Shown: positions 25,903 through 36,000, counted from the first letter of the stretch. The stretch: DNA of 64,000 nt from Bog-473 sp963756025 (GCA_963756025.1 CAVWMF010000007.1:992001-1056000); one strand, 5' to 3'. Numbers and translations are program-made. Notes: generated by a model not told the origin, from the sequence alone.

Positions 25903-27311
25903 ACGGCCCAGAGGGAGTGGACGGCTACCGCCACCTCTCCCTCTGGTGGGACGCAATCCCGGGCCCGCTGCCCCTACGCCCCTCCCTGTCGGGGGACGTC
26001 GACGCCGATGTCTGCATCGTCGGCGCCGGCTTCACCGGGCTGTGGACGGCGCGGGCGTTGGCTCTGGCCGACCCGGCGCTGCGCATCGTGGTGGTGGACA
26101 AGGAAGTCGCGGGATTCGGCGCCTCCGGTCGAAACGGGGGCTGGTGCTCCGCGCTCTTCTCCACGTCCGATACCGCACTCGCCCGGCTCTACGGCCTGGA
26201 CGCGATGCGCCGCATGCGGCGTGCCATGCAGTCCACCGTCGACGAGGTGGGCGCCGCCGCGTACGACGAGGGTATTGACTGCCACTTCGCCAAAGGCGGC
26301 ACGGTCGACGCGGCACGGACGCCGGCCCAACGAGCGCGGGCCATGGCCGACGTCGACGAGGCCCGGGCCCTGGGTTTCGGTGAAGACGACCTGCGCTGGC
26401 TTCCCGCCGGCGACGCCGCTTCGCTGATCGGCCTCGAGGGCATGCTTGGCGCCACGTTCACGCCGCACTGCGCGGCGATCCAGCCGGCGCTGCTCGCCCG
26501 CGGCCTGGCGGACGCGGTCGAACGTCGGGGCGTCACGATTCACGAGCACACCGAGGTCATCGACATCATCGGGGGTGGCCCGGGGCGCTCGCCGCTGGTG
26601 CGCACCACAACCGGTGCGATCAAGGCGGACGTCGTCGTGCGGGCCGTTGAAGGCTGGACGCCGACACTGCCCGGGCAGAAGCGCACGCTGGTGCCGGTGT
26701 ACTCGCTCATGGTGGCGACCGAACCCTTGGGCGACGCCTTCTGGGCGGAGGCGGGACTCGGGAGTCGGGCCACCTTCACCGACTACCGGCACATGATCAT
26801 TTACGGGCAACGGACGGCGGACGGCCGGATCGCCTTCGGTGGGCGCGGGGCTCCGTATCATTTCGGCTCCAACGTGCGCCCGTCGTTCGACGCGACACCG
26901 GCAGTGCACAACATCCTGCGAGAGACGCTCGTGGACCTCTTCCCGGCGCTCGACGCATCCCGGTTCACGCACGCGTGGGGTGGGCCGTTGGGCATACCGC
27001 GCGACTGGCACTCGTCCGTCGGTTTCGATCCTCGCCAGGGCCTCGCCTGGGCCGGAGGGTACGTCGGCGACGGTGTGGCCACGGCCAACCTCGCCGGTCG
27101 CACCCTGGCCGATCTGATCACCGGCGCCGACACCGATCTCACCCACCTGCCCTGGGTCAATCACCACTCACGTGCGTGGGAGCCCGAGCCTCTGCGCTGG
27201 CTCGGCGTCAACGCGGGGCTATGGACCATGAGACTGGCCGATCAGACCGAGGAGCGGAAGGGCCGGCCGAGCCGCCTGGCCCACCATATGGAGCGCCTGC
27301 TCGGACACTGA
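25887..27311 (+). CDS. FAD-dependent amine oxidase (PuuB/DAO-like)
   Basis: The 474-residue protein has the dinucleotide fold DADVCIVGAGFTGLWTARALALADP (about 40-65), the acidic ribose-binding VVDKEVAGFGASGRNGGWC, and a C-terminal WAGGYVGDGVATANLAGRTLADL. The GASGRNGG segment is typical of gamma-glutamylputrescine oxidases and related DAO enzymes. GTG 25887 overlaps the aminotransferase gene by 16 bases. A GTG at 25917 is the alternative. Together with the PuuA-, PuuC- and PuuD-like genes in this window, it completes a polyamine route. Confidence 0.88.
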   Translation: MEPAVDGPEGVDGYRHLSLWWDAIPGPLPLRPSLSGDVDADVCIVGAGFTGLWTARALALADPALRIVVVDKEVAGFGASGRNGGWCSALFSTSDTALARLYGLDAMRRMRRAMQSTVDEVGAAAYDEGIDCHFAKGGTVDAARTPAQRARAMADVDEARALGFGEDDLRWLPAGDAASLIGLEGMLGATFTPHCAAIQPALLARGLADAVERRGVTIHEHTEVIDIIGGGPGRSPLVRTTTGAIKADVVVRAVEGWTPTLPGQKRTLVPVYSLMVATEPLGDAFWAEAGLGSRATFTDYRHMIIYGQRTADGRIAFGGRGAPYHFGSNVRPSFDATPAVHNILRETLVDLFPALDASRFTHAWGGPLGIPRDWHSSVGFDPRQGLAWAGGYVGDGVATANLAGRTLADLITGADTDLTHLPWVNHHSRAWEPEPLRWLGVNAGLWTMRLADQTEERKGRPSRLAHHMERLLGH

Positions 27312-27645
27312 AGGGTCTTATCGCCCCTCACCTTCCCGCGCACCCACTCGCGTACCCACTCGGCCACGACGAGCGATGCGTGGGGCCGCCTCCGGCGTGA
27401 GTTCTCACGCTGTTCATCCAGTTGCACTTGACGCGGGACGCCGCACCAAACAAGGTGAGGGCCGAAGGACGGCGGCCGTGGTGAAATGCACGGTCGCGCA
27501 GTGCAGGGCACGCGGGGGCGTGTCCGTGGGCGGACTTGCGTCGGCGGAAGGCGGTCGGGCGTCGGCGGAAGGCGGAAGGCATTGGGCGAGGCTGTGACCC
27601 GGAGCACCGGGACGCAGAGCGAGGCGACATAAGGGAGGCAACGCG
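27312..27645. other. 334-bp intergenic region with a 17-bp direct repeat
   Basis: No convincing gene. GCGTCGGCGGAAGGCGG occurs at 27538-27554 and again at 27559-27575 (period 21). The end of the region holds AGGGAGG, the ribosome binding site for the permease at 27646. The leader is long enough for a regulatory RNA, but I recognise no known riboswitch core. Confidence 0.5.
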
Positions 27646-29139
27646 GTGGCAATCGCAGAGGACCTGGCGGTCATTCACGACCCAGAGGCTGGCAAAGCCT
27701 TCCATATCGAGCAGCATGGGGTTGACTTCATTCCAGAAAGCGAACGTTGGGCGCGCCCACGCGATCTCTTCGGTATGTGGGCCGGCGCCAGCGTAAATAT
27801 CGAGTATTTCATTTACGGCGCAGTTCTGATGACCTTCGGTTTTACGTTTGCACAGGCTCTCTCCGTCATCATCATCGGCAACCTGTCTTTCTTCCTCCTC
27901 GGGATTTGTAGCTTGCAAGGTCCTGATGCGGGCACCACTGTGTTCGGGATCAACCGGGCCAGTTACGGGCCCAACGGTTCTCGCATCATCGCCTTCTTCA
28001 ACTGGATTACCCAGGTCGGCTTCGAGATCGAGGGGCTCCTGTTGATCGTCGGTGCCGGCCTCGTTCTCTCGGGCAAGGGTGGATTCGATCCTGGCGACCC
28101 AGCCAAGGTGGCCATGGTCATTGGGGCGGTCCTGCTGCAATTCGTTCTCCCGTTTCTGGGCCACGCCACTATCGTCAAGGCGCTGAGGTTGCTGATACTG
28201 CCCTTCGTCGTCCTCTTCGTGGGGCTCCTGATCTACGTCGTCCCCCATGCCACCACGCATGGAGTGGCCCACGGGGTTGACTGGCAGGTGTACTTCGCTG
28301 GTCTGGCCTTTACGATCACCTTGTCGGGACTGGGATGGACTGAGTGCGGCAACGACTACTCGCGTTACCTTCCGCGCAAGTCGAAGGCTTCGCACGTCGT
28401 CGGCTGGATTTTCCTCGGCACGGCAGTGCCCGAGATCCTGATCATGACGCTGGGAGCGGCCACGGGTACTTACCTCACGACGGTAGGGACGTCATCCAAT
28501 GCCTTCCTGCCTTTCCTTCACCAGAGTGCGATCCCCGCCTGGTTCGTCGTGGTCTTCCTGGTCTTCGCCATCATCCAACTGTTCGCGATCAACAGCCTTG
28601 ACCTCTATTCCTCCGGTGTCACCTTGCAGGCCATGGGGCTGAACGTGAAGCGCTACCAGGCCGTAATTATTGACAGCTGCTTCTGCCTCGCCATCACGAT
28701 GTACGCCATTTTCAATTCGTCCTTTAACACGTACCTGAAAGACTTCGTCGACGTCGTCATCGTGTGGATCGCTCCCTGGGTGGCCATCTACCTGGTCGAC
28801 TGGGCTTTGCGCCGCTTCCGCTACGTACCAGACGAACTACAGAAAACCGGAAAGGACGGTTTGTACTTCCGCAAGGGAGGCTTCTACTGGCCGGCTTTGA
28901 TCGCCCAATTCTTGGGCATGGCGGCCGCCATGTCGGCACTCAACCCGACGTTCGACGTTCCGACGTGGGCCAACCCGATCGCCGCAGCCACCGGATCAGA
29001 TGCATTCTCCCGGGCCGACTTCAGCATCTTCACCGGCATAGCTGTCGGTGGCCTGGTGTATCTCGTCCTCGCGTACCGCAGCGTGCGCAAGCAAGCCGAC
29101 GAGCAGGACGTCCTGCTCAAGGCGGAAGGTCTCTTGTAG
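27646..29139 (+). CDS. NCS1 family nucleobase permease (cytosine permease-like)
   Basis: The 497-residue protein has about twelve membrane spans and the NCS1 signatures: ERWARPRDLFGMWAGASVNIEYFIYGAVL at the N terminus, GPDAGTTVFGINRASYGPNGSRIIAFFNWI, and LSGLGWTECGNDYSRYLPR. NCS1 carriers take up cytosine, purines or related compounds with protons or sodium. The start is GTG 27646 after AGGGAGG. The yeast-type cytosine deaminase and uracil phosphoribosyltransferase nearby make cytosine the best-guess substrate. Base composition is slightly lower than its neighbours. Confidence 0.9.
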   Translation: MAIAEDLAVIHDPEAGKAFHIEQHGVDFIPESERWARPRDLFGMWAGASVNIEYFIYGAVLMTFGFTFAQALSVIIIGNLSFFLLGICSLQGPDAGTTVFGINRASYGPNGSRIIAFFNWITQVGFEIEGLLLIVGAGLVLSGKGGFDPGDPAKVAMVIGAVLLQFVLPFLGHATIVKALRLLILPFVVLFVGLLIYVVPHATTHGVAHGVDWQVYFAGLAFTITLSGLGWTECGNDYSRYLPRKSKASHVVGWIFLGTAVPEILIMTLGAATGTYLTTVGTSSNAFLPFLHQSAIPAWFVVVFLVFAIIQLFAINSLDLYSSGVTLQAMGLNVKRYQAVIIDSCFCLAITMYAIFNSSFNTYLKDFVDVVIVWIAPWVAIYLVDWALRRFRYVPDELQKTGKDGLYFRKGGFYWPALIAQFLGMAAAMSALNPTFDVPTWANPIAAATGSDAFSRADFSIFTGIAVGGLVYLVLAYRSVRKQADEQDVLLKAEGLL

Positions 29140-29760
29140 CTACTCCCAGAATTCGACCAGCTCGCCGCTGCCGTCGTCGGCGGGGCGGAACAGCGGCATC
29201 GACCCGAGTGCGCGGACATTGGCGGCGTCCGCCCCCAAGGCGGTGCGCCAGCCCGAGCCCTCGGTCATGAGGGTGCCGATGACGACCGGCTCGCCGCCGA
29301 TACGCCGGACGAGGCGCAGTGCGGCCAGAGTCGAGGCACCGGTCGAGATGATGTCGTCGACGATGGCGACCCGGCGGCCCCGCACGGCGCCCACCCGCGC
29401 CGGGTCCATGCGCAACCGCTGCGGCTTGTCCGTCGTGATGGAGACGACCGGCTCGGACCACGTCTCCCCCAGGTGAATCTTCGGCGTCTTGTGCAATATC
29501 ACGTAGTCATCGAGTCCGAGAGCCCGGCTGGCCTCGATGGCCAGGGGTATGCCCATGGTGGCCACCGACACCACGATCTCCGGCGCTGCGGGCCGCATGA
29601 GGTCGGCCAGCTCGCGTCCGGCCACCTCGGCGAAGGCCACACCGTGATCGACACAGATGAGGAGGGCGATCGTCAGGTCGTCGGACAGGGGCACCAGGGG
29701 CAGGTCGACCGCCTGGCTCCCGACCATGGCGGCGTAGGTACGATCTGGGCTCATGCACAT
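29140..29760 (-). CDS. PRPP-dependent phosphoribosyltransferase (APRT/PyrE-like)
   Basis: A type I phosphoribosyltransferase of about 206 residues. The PRPP loop is VAIVDDIISTGAS (about residue 126), and the region VVSVATMGIPLAIEASRALGLDDYVILHKTPKIHLGE matches adenine/purine-type members. It probably converts a nucleobase to the nucleotide. The start may be ATG 29760 or 29754. Its stop abuts the stop of the permease gene exactly (TAG then CTA), so the two genes converge with no spacer. It is divergent from the cytosine deaminase across about 20 bases. Confidence 0.85.
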   Translation of the reverse strand: MCMSPDRTYAAMVGSQAVDLPLVPLSDDLTIALLICVDHGVAFAEVAGRELADLMRPAAPEIVVSVATMGIPLAIEASRALGLDDYVILHKTPKIHLGETWSEPVVSITTDKPQRLRMDPARVGAVRGRRVAIVDDIISTGASTLAALRLVRRIGGEPVVIGTLMTEGSGWRTALGADAANVRALGSMPLFRPADDGSGELVEFWE

Positions 29761-29780
29761 GACTCTCGCCGGAGCGGCCC

Positions 29781-30248
29781 ATGTCCGCAAATGAGCCGCT
29801 CACGGAGGCCCGGGCCCGGGAGTTCCTCGCCGTCGCCTTCGAAGAGGCCGAAGCCGGTCTGGCCGAGGGCGGCATTCCTATCGGCGCCGCCCTCTTCCAT
29901 CGCGACGGGACGCTGCTCGGACGTGGGCACAACCGCCGGGTCCAGGACGACGATCCTTCGACCCATGGCGAGACGGCGGCCTTCCGCAACGCCGGGCGGC
30001 GCCGGCACTATGCGGACTGTGTGATGGTCACCACCCTGTCGCCCTGCTGGTACTGCAGCGGCCTCCTCCGCCAGTTCCAGATCGGCGCGGTCGTGATCGG
30101 CGAGGCGGAGAACTTCGTGGGGGGCCACGACTGGGTGGCCGAGCACGGCACCGAGGTCATGATCCTCGATGATCCGGGGTGCACCGAGCTGCTGCGCACA
30201 TTCATCGCCGAGCACCCCTCGCTCTGGCACGAGGACATCGGGCTGTAG
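29781..30248 (+). CDS. cytosine deaminase, yeast Fcy1-like
   Basis: Converts cytosine to uracil and ammonia using zinc. The 155-residue protein has the zinc ligands of the cytidine deaminase fold: THGETAAF (His plus catalytic Glu) and LSPCWYCSG (two Cys). The closing segment LRTFIAEHPSLWHEDIGL resembles the yeast cytosine deaminase C terminus, unlike the amidohydrolase-fold CodA of enteric bacteria. Neighbouring NCS1 permease and upp genes support pyrimidine salvage: uptake, deamination, then UMP formation. Confidence 0.88.
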   Translation: MSANEPLTEARAREFLAVAFEEAEAGLAEGGIPIGAALFHRDGTLLGRGHNRRVQDDDPSTHGETAAFRNAGRRRHYADCVMVTTLSPCWYCSGLLRQFQIGAVVIGEAENFVGGHDWVAEHGTEVMILDDPGCTELLRTFIAEHPSLWHEDIGL

Positions 30249-30301
30249 CAACGCCGTGCCACCGGGGCGGCAGGCAAGTAAGGCAGTCGGTCAGTCCGGC
30301 G

Positions 30302-30934
30302 TCAGTCCGGGGGGCCGAACAGGCGGTCCCCGGCGTCACCCAGGCCGGGGACGATGTAGCCGACCTCGTTCAGTGTGGGATCGATGGCGGCGCAGTAGAG
30401 CGCGATCGCCGGATGGGCGGCCTGGAAGGTGGTGATGCCGGGAACCGAGGCGATGACGCACAGGACCATCACCTCCCGGGCACCCCGCTCGACGACGAGG
30501 TCGCACACCTGGATCAACGAACCACCCGTGGCCAACATGGGATCGCAGACGATGACCCGGCGCCCGGTCAGGTCGGCGGGCAGGCGATTGAGATAGACCT
30601 CCGACCGGAGGGTCTCCTCGTCACGGCGCAACCCGACATGGGCCACGTCGGTCAGCGGGACCACCTCTTGAATGGCCTGGACCATGCCCAGACCGGCCCG
30701 CAGGACCGGTACGACGAGCACGTTCTCGATCACCTTGCGACCCGGAGCGCCGTGGGCGACGGGCGTGTCGACGAGGACCGGGGCGGTCCCGAGATCACGG
30801 AGGGCCTCGTAGGCCATGAAGCCGGAAATCTCCGAGATCAGCTGGCGGAACGCGTCTCTGTCCGTCCGCTTGTCGCGCAACGTCGCCACCCGGTGTTCCA
30901 GCACCGGGTGGTCGAGCAGCCTGACACCGATCAT
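30302..30934 (-). CDS. upp: uracil phosphoribosyltransferase
   Basis: Makes UMP from uracil and PRPP. The 210-residue protein has the family hallmarks: VLRAGLGMVQAI, the PRPP loop VIVCDPMLATGGS, and the C-terminal uracil-binding GYIVPGLGDAGDRLFG. The ATG overlaps the stop of the Rieske protein gene by four bases (30931-30934, ATGA), so it is the second gene of that transcript. Its product would act after the cytosine deaminase coded on the other strand. Confidence 0.96.
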   Translation of the reverse strand: MIGVRLLDHPVLEHRVATLRDKRTDRDAFRQLISEISGFMAYEALRDLGTAPVLVDTPVAHGAPGRKVIENVLVVPVLRAGLGMVQAIQEVVPLTDVAHVGLRRDEETLRSEVYLNRLPADLTGRRVIVCDPMLATGGSLIQVCDLVVERGAREVMVLCVIASVPGITTFQAAHPAIALYCAAIDPTLNEVGYIVPGLGDAGDRLFGPPD

Positions 30935-31953
30935 CGGTCGTCGCCCTGCGCCGCGAGGACCAGATCGGAGAGCACCCGCCGCAGCTCCAGCGTCGTGCGG
31001 TCGGCCCGGGTGTGCACCTCGGCCGTGGGGGTCAGGGGCAGAACCAGGTCGTCAAACGCCTCCTGGATGGCGAGGTCCTCACGGAGCACCGCCACCTCGA
31101 AGTCCACGGCCTCCGCCATGCGCGACGAGTCGCCGGCGAGATCATCACGCCACAGCGTGGTGAAGATGCGGCACCGATCGGCTGCTTCGGGCTGCAGGAA
31201 GAATCCGATCACGTTCGTGCCGCCGGCCTCGACGAACTCGATCCGGAGGGTCAGGTGGAATGGCGCATCGAGTCGGTAGGTCAGGCGGCGGTTCTGCACG
31301 AGCGGCCGTAGGCCCGTCGCCACTCCGGGATCCTCCCGATTGGCGAAGGAGTGCTCGTAGGACATGGTGAACGACCAGCCGTCGCGCGCCACGGCGTACT
31401 GCGGAACCTCGGCCGCCTCATCCGCGCCGAATGTCCCGGCGTGGACGAAGGGGAAATGCGCCACGTCGAGAAAATTGTCCGCCAGCAGTCCCGCCGAGGC
31501 CCGGACGGCCAACGTCGGCAGCTCCCCGGCTTCGAACGACGGATCGTCGGCTTCGGGGATGGAACCGAGCGGCGCCAGTGGGGACTCGGGGGCCAGGAAC
31601 ACCATGCCGTGGGCCTCGACCAGCCCGGCAGGCGGCGAGAGCCGGGCCGCCGGTGGCAGCACCGCACCCGGGCCGAGGGCGGGGATCTCGACACAGGCAC
31701 CGGACGAATCGAACCGCCAGCCGTGGTAAGCGCATCGGAGCACGCCCGCCTCGCAGCGCCCGATCGAGAGCGGGGTGCGGCGATGGGGGCAACGGTCAGC
31801 GAAGGCCACGGTCCTCCCGTCGACCCGGTACAGCACCCACGGCTCTCCGAGGAGGAGGAACCTCTGTGGTTGCTCTGTCACCTCGGCCGGTCGCGCCACC
31901 GGATGCCAGCAGCGCCGGAGTCCCGGGTCCACGTTGGAAAGAGTACGGCTCAT
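30931..31953 (-). CDS. Rieske [2Fe-2S] ring-hydroxylating oxygenase-like protein
   Basis: The 340-residue protein has an N-terminal Rieske centre, CPHRRTPLSIGRCEAGVLRCAYHGWRFD (about 55-82), with both Cys-His pairs. The C-terminal catalytic-like domain includes NFLDVAHFPFVHAGTFG, in which the Asn/Asp and two His are the mononuclear iron ligands. This matches vanillate demethylase/phthalate dioxygenase-like oxygenases. The reductase partner is not in the window. It is translationally coupled to upp, so pyrimidine or purine ring oxidation is a tempting but unproven idea. Confidence 0.88.
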   Translation of the reverse strand: MSRTLSNVDPGLRRCWHPVARPAEVTEQPQRFLLLGEPWVLYRVDGRTVAFADRCPHRRTPLSIGRCEAGVLRCAYHGWRFDSSGACVEIPALGPGAVLPPAARLSPPAGLVEAHGMVFLAPESPLAPLGSIPEADDPSFEAGELPTLAVRASAGLLADNFLDVAHFPFVHAGTFGADEAAEVPQYAVARDGWSFTMSYEHSFANREDPGVATGLRPLVQNRRLTYRLDAPFHLTLRIEFVEAGGTNVIGFFLQPEAADRCRIFTTLWRDDLAGDSSRMAEAVDFEVAVLREDLAIQEAFDDLVLPLTPTAEVHTRADRTTLELRRVLSDLVLAAQGDDR

Positions 31954-32042
31954 GGCGCACCACCCTCACCTGTGCCGCTCACCGCCGTCAAGCAGGCGTC
32001 GTGAGTCGCCGCTGAGCCAGAGGTCCTCGGCTCCACTGTCCG

Positions 32043-32960
32043 TCAGAAGTAGTACCAGTCGCCCAGCATTTGCTGCAGGGCATGCGGAATCGGCTCGACC
32101 GTCGCCGGCGGCGGTACCGGCGCCGTGACCGGCGCGCCGTAGTCCGAGAAGTGCATGGTGCCGGTGACCGACGACATCTCTCGATCCTTGGACCCGGACT
32201 TGGACGTACCCAGGTCCACTTCGACCAGTCGTCCCCGGTGGTCCACCCACACCGTGGCCGGAATCGTCCGGTCGGCCATACGTGCGGCGGCCTTCGTCAT
32301 GGTGGGTGACAGCTCGGGCACGAGCTTGAGAAGTTGGGAGAGCGTCAGATCGACTCCGGTCCCGGTGGCGGGGACGCCGCCGATCACCCGGGGACCGAGG
32401 TGGCGTGCTTTCTGGCGGCCGGTCAGCTCGTCGAGGAGGAGCTTGGCATAGGTCAGCGCCACGGCGGACTGCGTGAGCGTCGTCGTCACCATTCGGCGCA
32501 CCGAAGGCGACGTCGGGAGGGAGAGGGTGCGTGCGCCGTGGGCCAGCGCGGTCCACGAGGAGGGCACCGACATGTAGGCGACGCCATCGACCCACTCGGT
32601 GTGGAGGGTGATCGAGCCGGCAGCCGAAAGGGTCCCGGTGCCAGAGGCCGGGGTGGGAAGGTCCGAGGTCGGCACCGTGACCGTGGCGGTGAGTGCGTGG
32701 TGGGCGAAGTCCATCTGGCCCCGCACCAACTGATGCACGGTGCGTTGCGCCGGCATGCGCGTGCGCAGATCAACGGTGAACGAGACGCTGGTGGCGATGG
32801 CAGCGCTCACGTCATGGGCGGTGCCCGGCGCTGCAGGCCCGGGGGCGGGACTCTCCGCCGTGGCGAACGAGCCCGGACCGAGCACGGCGCTGCCCCCGAG
32901 GGCGACGATCCCTCCCAGAGCGACGAGTCCTACGAGACGAGCTGCTGTGGTGCGCGTCAA
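32043..32960 (-). CDS. secreted protein, LppX/LolA-like fold possible
   Basis: The 305-residue protein starts at TTG 32960. It has a signal-peptide-like N terminus (RLVGLVALGGIVALGGSAVLG) without a lipobox cysteine. The body resembles actinobacterial LppX/LprG-type proteins: VSFTVDLRTRMPAQ, GSITLHTEWVDGVAYMSVPSSW, VWVDHRGRLVEVDLG and a closing MHFSDYGAPV. The role would be extracellular or envelope lipid or ligand binding, inferred from fold pattern only. AGAGGAGGAG lies somewhat far upstream of the TTG. Confidence 0.65.
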   Translation of the reverse strand: MTRTTAARLVGLVALGGIVALGGSAVLGPGSFATAESPAPGPAAPGTAHDVSAAIATSVSFTVDLRTRMPAQRTVHQLVRGQMDFAHHALTATVTVPTSDLPTPASGTGTLSAAGSITLHTEWVDGVAYMSVPSSWTALAHGARTLSLPTSPSVRRMVTTTLTQSAVALTYAKLLLDELTGRQKARHLGPRVIGGVPATGTGVDLTLSQLLKLVPELSPTMTKAAARMADRTIPATVWVDHRGRLVEVDLGTSKSGSKDREMSSVTGTMHFSDYGAPVTAPVPPPATVEPIPHALQQMLGDWYYF

Positions 32961-33041
32961 GTGACGGTGACTCCTCCTCTTTCCCTCGTGTCCAACGTAG
33001 ATGAGGACCTTCGCAATGTCCGGTCGGCGGACCGGGGTTGC

Positions 33042-36000
33042 TCAGCGGAAATCGCGGCTGGCCGGCACGGATGCGCCTACCGCCAATGCCTCCACCCGCT
33101 CGGCCGTCAGATTGACCGTCCCCTGCCCCAGTTGGAGCCGGCCCCGTATGAGGAGCACCGGTGCATGGCGGGCGACCGGCTTCCAGCGCGCCCAGGCACC
33201 GCGCGAAAAGACCACGTTCACATGACCGGTCTCGTCCTCGAGGTTGACGAAGACCGCACCGTGCGCCGTCTCGGGATGCTGGCGGTGCGTCACCACGCCG
33301 GCCACCGATACCCGGTCCCCGTCCGTGCACGCCTGAAGGTCGCGGGCCATCACCACGCCCATGGCCTCGAGCCGCTCCCGGGCCAGGTGCATGGCGGTCT
33401 GCTCGGGCGCCAGCCCCAGGGCCCAAAGGTCATCGCCTACCGAGTCGTACCGGCTCGGCTCGGGCAGGGGCGGGGCCTCGGCCCCCACCACAATTCCGGG
33501 CAAGCGATCCGGCGTTCCCTGCGCCGCGGCGCCCGCCGCCCACAGCAGGCGGCGCCGGGAGGCCGCGGTGGCGTCCTCCTCCGCATCGAGTGCGCCCGCC
33601 GCTGCCAACGTCTCGAGCTGAGCCCGCGCCACTCCGGCCCGCCGCACCAGGTCCTCGCCCCCGGCCCAGGGCCGCCCGGCCACGATGCGCTCCGCCACCG
33701 ACTCGCCCACCCCGCGCACCGAAGCCAACCCCAGTCGCAACGCCGGATCCGACCCGGCCTCGTCCATCTCCAACGAGGCCCCCGCCTCCGAACGGTTCAC
33801 ATGGGGCCGGCGCACGGTCACCCCGTGGCGGCGGGCGTCCGCCACCAGTGATTGAGGGGACCAGAATCCCATGGGCTGGGAATTGAGGAGACCGGCGGTG
33901 AACGCGGCCGGGTAGTGGAGCTTGATCCAGCTGCTCGCGTAGACGAGATGCGCGAACGACACCGAGTGCGACTCAGGGAAGCCGAAGTTGGCAAACGCGG
34001 CCAGCGCGGCGAAGATCTGGTCCGCCACCTCGCCCTCGACGTCACGCTCGGCCATGCCGGCGTAGAGCCGGGCCCGCATCTTCTCCATGCGGGCGGCCGA
34101 GCGCTTGGCCGCCATGGCCTGGCGCAGCTCGTCGGCCTCGGCCGCGCTGAACCCCGCCACCGCCACCGCCATCTCCATCAACTGCTCCTGGAAGAGCGGG
34201 ACGCCGAGCGTCCGCTGCAAGATCGGCTCGAGCAACGGGTGCAGATAGGTGACGGGCTCCTCGCCCCGCCGGCGCCGGATGTAGGGATTGACCGCATGGC
34301 CCTGAATGGGCCCGGGGCGGATGAGGGCCACCTCGATCGCCAGGTCGTAGAAGCACCGGGGCTCGACCCGGGGCAGGGTCCCCATCTGGGCCCGGCTCTC
34401 GACCTGGAAGACCCCGACCGTGTCGGCCCGGCACAAGAGGTCGTACACGGCGGGTTCCTGGGGCAGATGCGCCAGGTCGACGACGTCGCCGTGGAACTGG
34501 CCCACCAGGTCGACCATGCGGTGCAGCGCCTCGAGCATGCCCAGCCCGAGCAGGTCGAACTTCACCAGCCCGATGGCGGCACAGTCGTCCTTGTCCCACT
34601 GCAGCACGCTGCGGCCGGGCATGCGTCCCCACTCCACGGGGCAGACCTCGATCACCGGCCGGTCGCACAGCACCATGCCGGCCGAGTGGATGCCGAGATG
34701 GCGCGGGCGGTCCAGTACTTCGGCGGCCAGCTCGGCCACCAGCAGCGGAATCCCCTCACCGCCGCCGTCGACGGCCGCGCCGACCGCCTCCGCCGCGGCC
34801 GCCCCCCGGTTGACCCGGTCGATCCCCGACGCCCACCCATCCACCTGCTCGGGCGTGAACCCGAAGGCCTTCCCCACGTCGCGCACGGCCGAGCGGGGGC
34901 GGTAGGTGATGACGTTGGCCACCTGCGCCGCGTGGCGGCGGCCGTAGCGCTCGTAGACGTACTGGATGACTTCCTCGCGCCGGCTCGATTCGATGTCGAC
35001 ATCGATGTCCGGCGGACCGTCGCGGGCCGGGGACAAGAAGCGCTCGAAGAGGAGGCCGAGATCGACCGCGTCGACGTTGGTCACCCCGAGGGCGTAACAG
35101 ACGGCCGAGTTGGCGGCCGAGCCCCGGCCCTGGCAGTAAATGTTCAGCTGACGGCAGACCCGGGCGATGTCCCAGACCACGAGGAAGTAGCCGGCGAACC
35201 CCAGGTCGCCGATGACCTGGAGCTCGTGCTCGATCTGGGTCCAGGCCCCCCGTACCCGTTCGTCGTGCGGCGGCCCGTAACGTTCGAGCGCACCCTCGGT
35301 CACCAGCTGGCGCAGGTAACCCTGCTCGTCCATCCCCTCGGGTACCGGGAAGTCCGGGAGACGGGGGGCCACCAGGCGCAGATCGAAGGCACAGTCCAGT
35401 CCCAACTCACCCGCCCGCTCGACCACCCCGGGCCAGCGGGCGAAGCGGCGGAGCTGCTCGCCCGGGCCCCGTAGGCAGGCAGCGGGGGCCGAGGGGAGCC
35501 ACCCCTCCAGCTCGGCCAACGGGCGCCGGGCCCGGATAGCCGCCAGGGTGGTGGCCAGGCGGAACCCGGCCGGCGTGGCGTAGTGCACATTGTTGGTCGC
35601 CACCGCATCGACCCCCCACTCGGCGGCCAGGAGGGCCAGGGCATCGTTGCGCGCCGTGTCGAGGGGATCCCCGTGGTCCCACAGCTCGACCGCCACATTG
35701 GCCCGCCCGAACGCCTCCACCAGGCGACCCACCTCCCGGGAGGCCGCCCGGGGCCCCGCCTCCATCAACGCGGCGGCCACCGCCCCCTTCCGGCATCCGG
35801 TGAGCACCAGCCAGTTGTCCCGCGCCGCCGTGGCCAGGGCCTCCAGGGTGAAGACGGGCCGGCCCTTCTCCCCGCCCTCGAGGTGGGCCTCGGCCAGGAC
35901 GGTCGAGAGCCGGGCATAGCCCTCGGGATCCCGGGCCAGCACAAGGAGATGGCTCCCGCTCGGGTCGGGCTCACCGGTGCGGGGGCCGGCCGGAGCCAGG

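Noticed and set aside
27312..27645. Known purine or guanidine riboswitch before the permease
   Set aside because: No recognisable conserved core was found in the leader. Only a 17-base direct repeat stands out.
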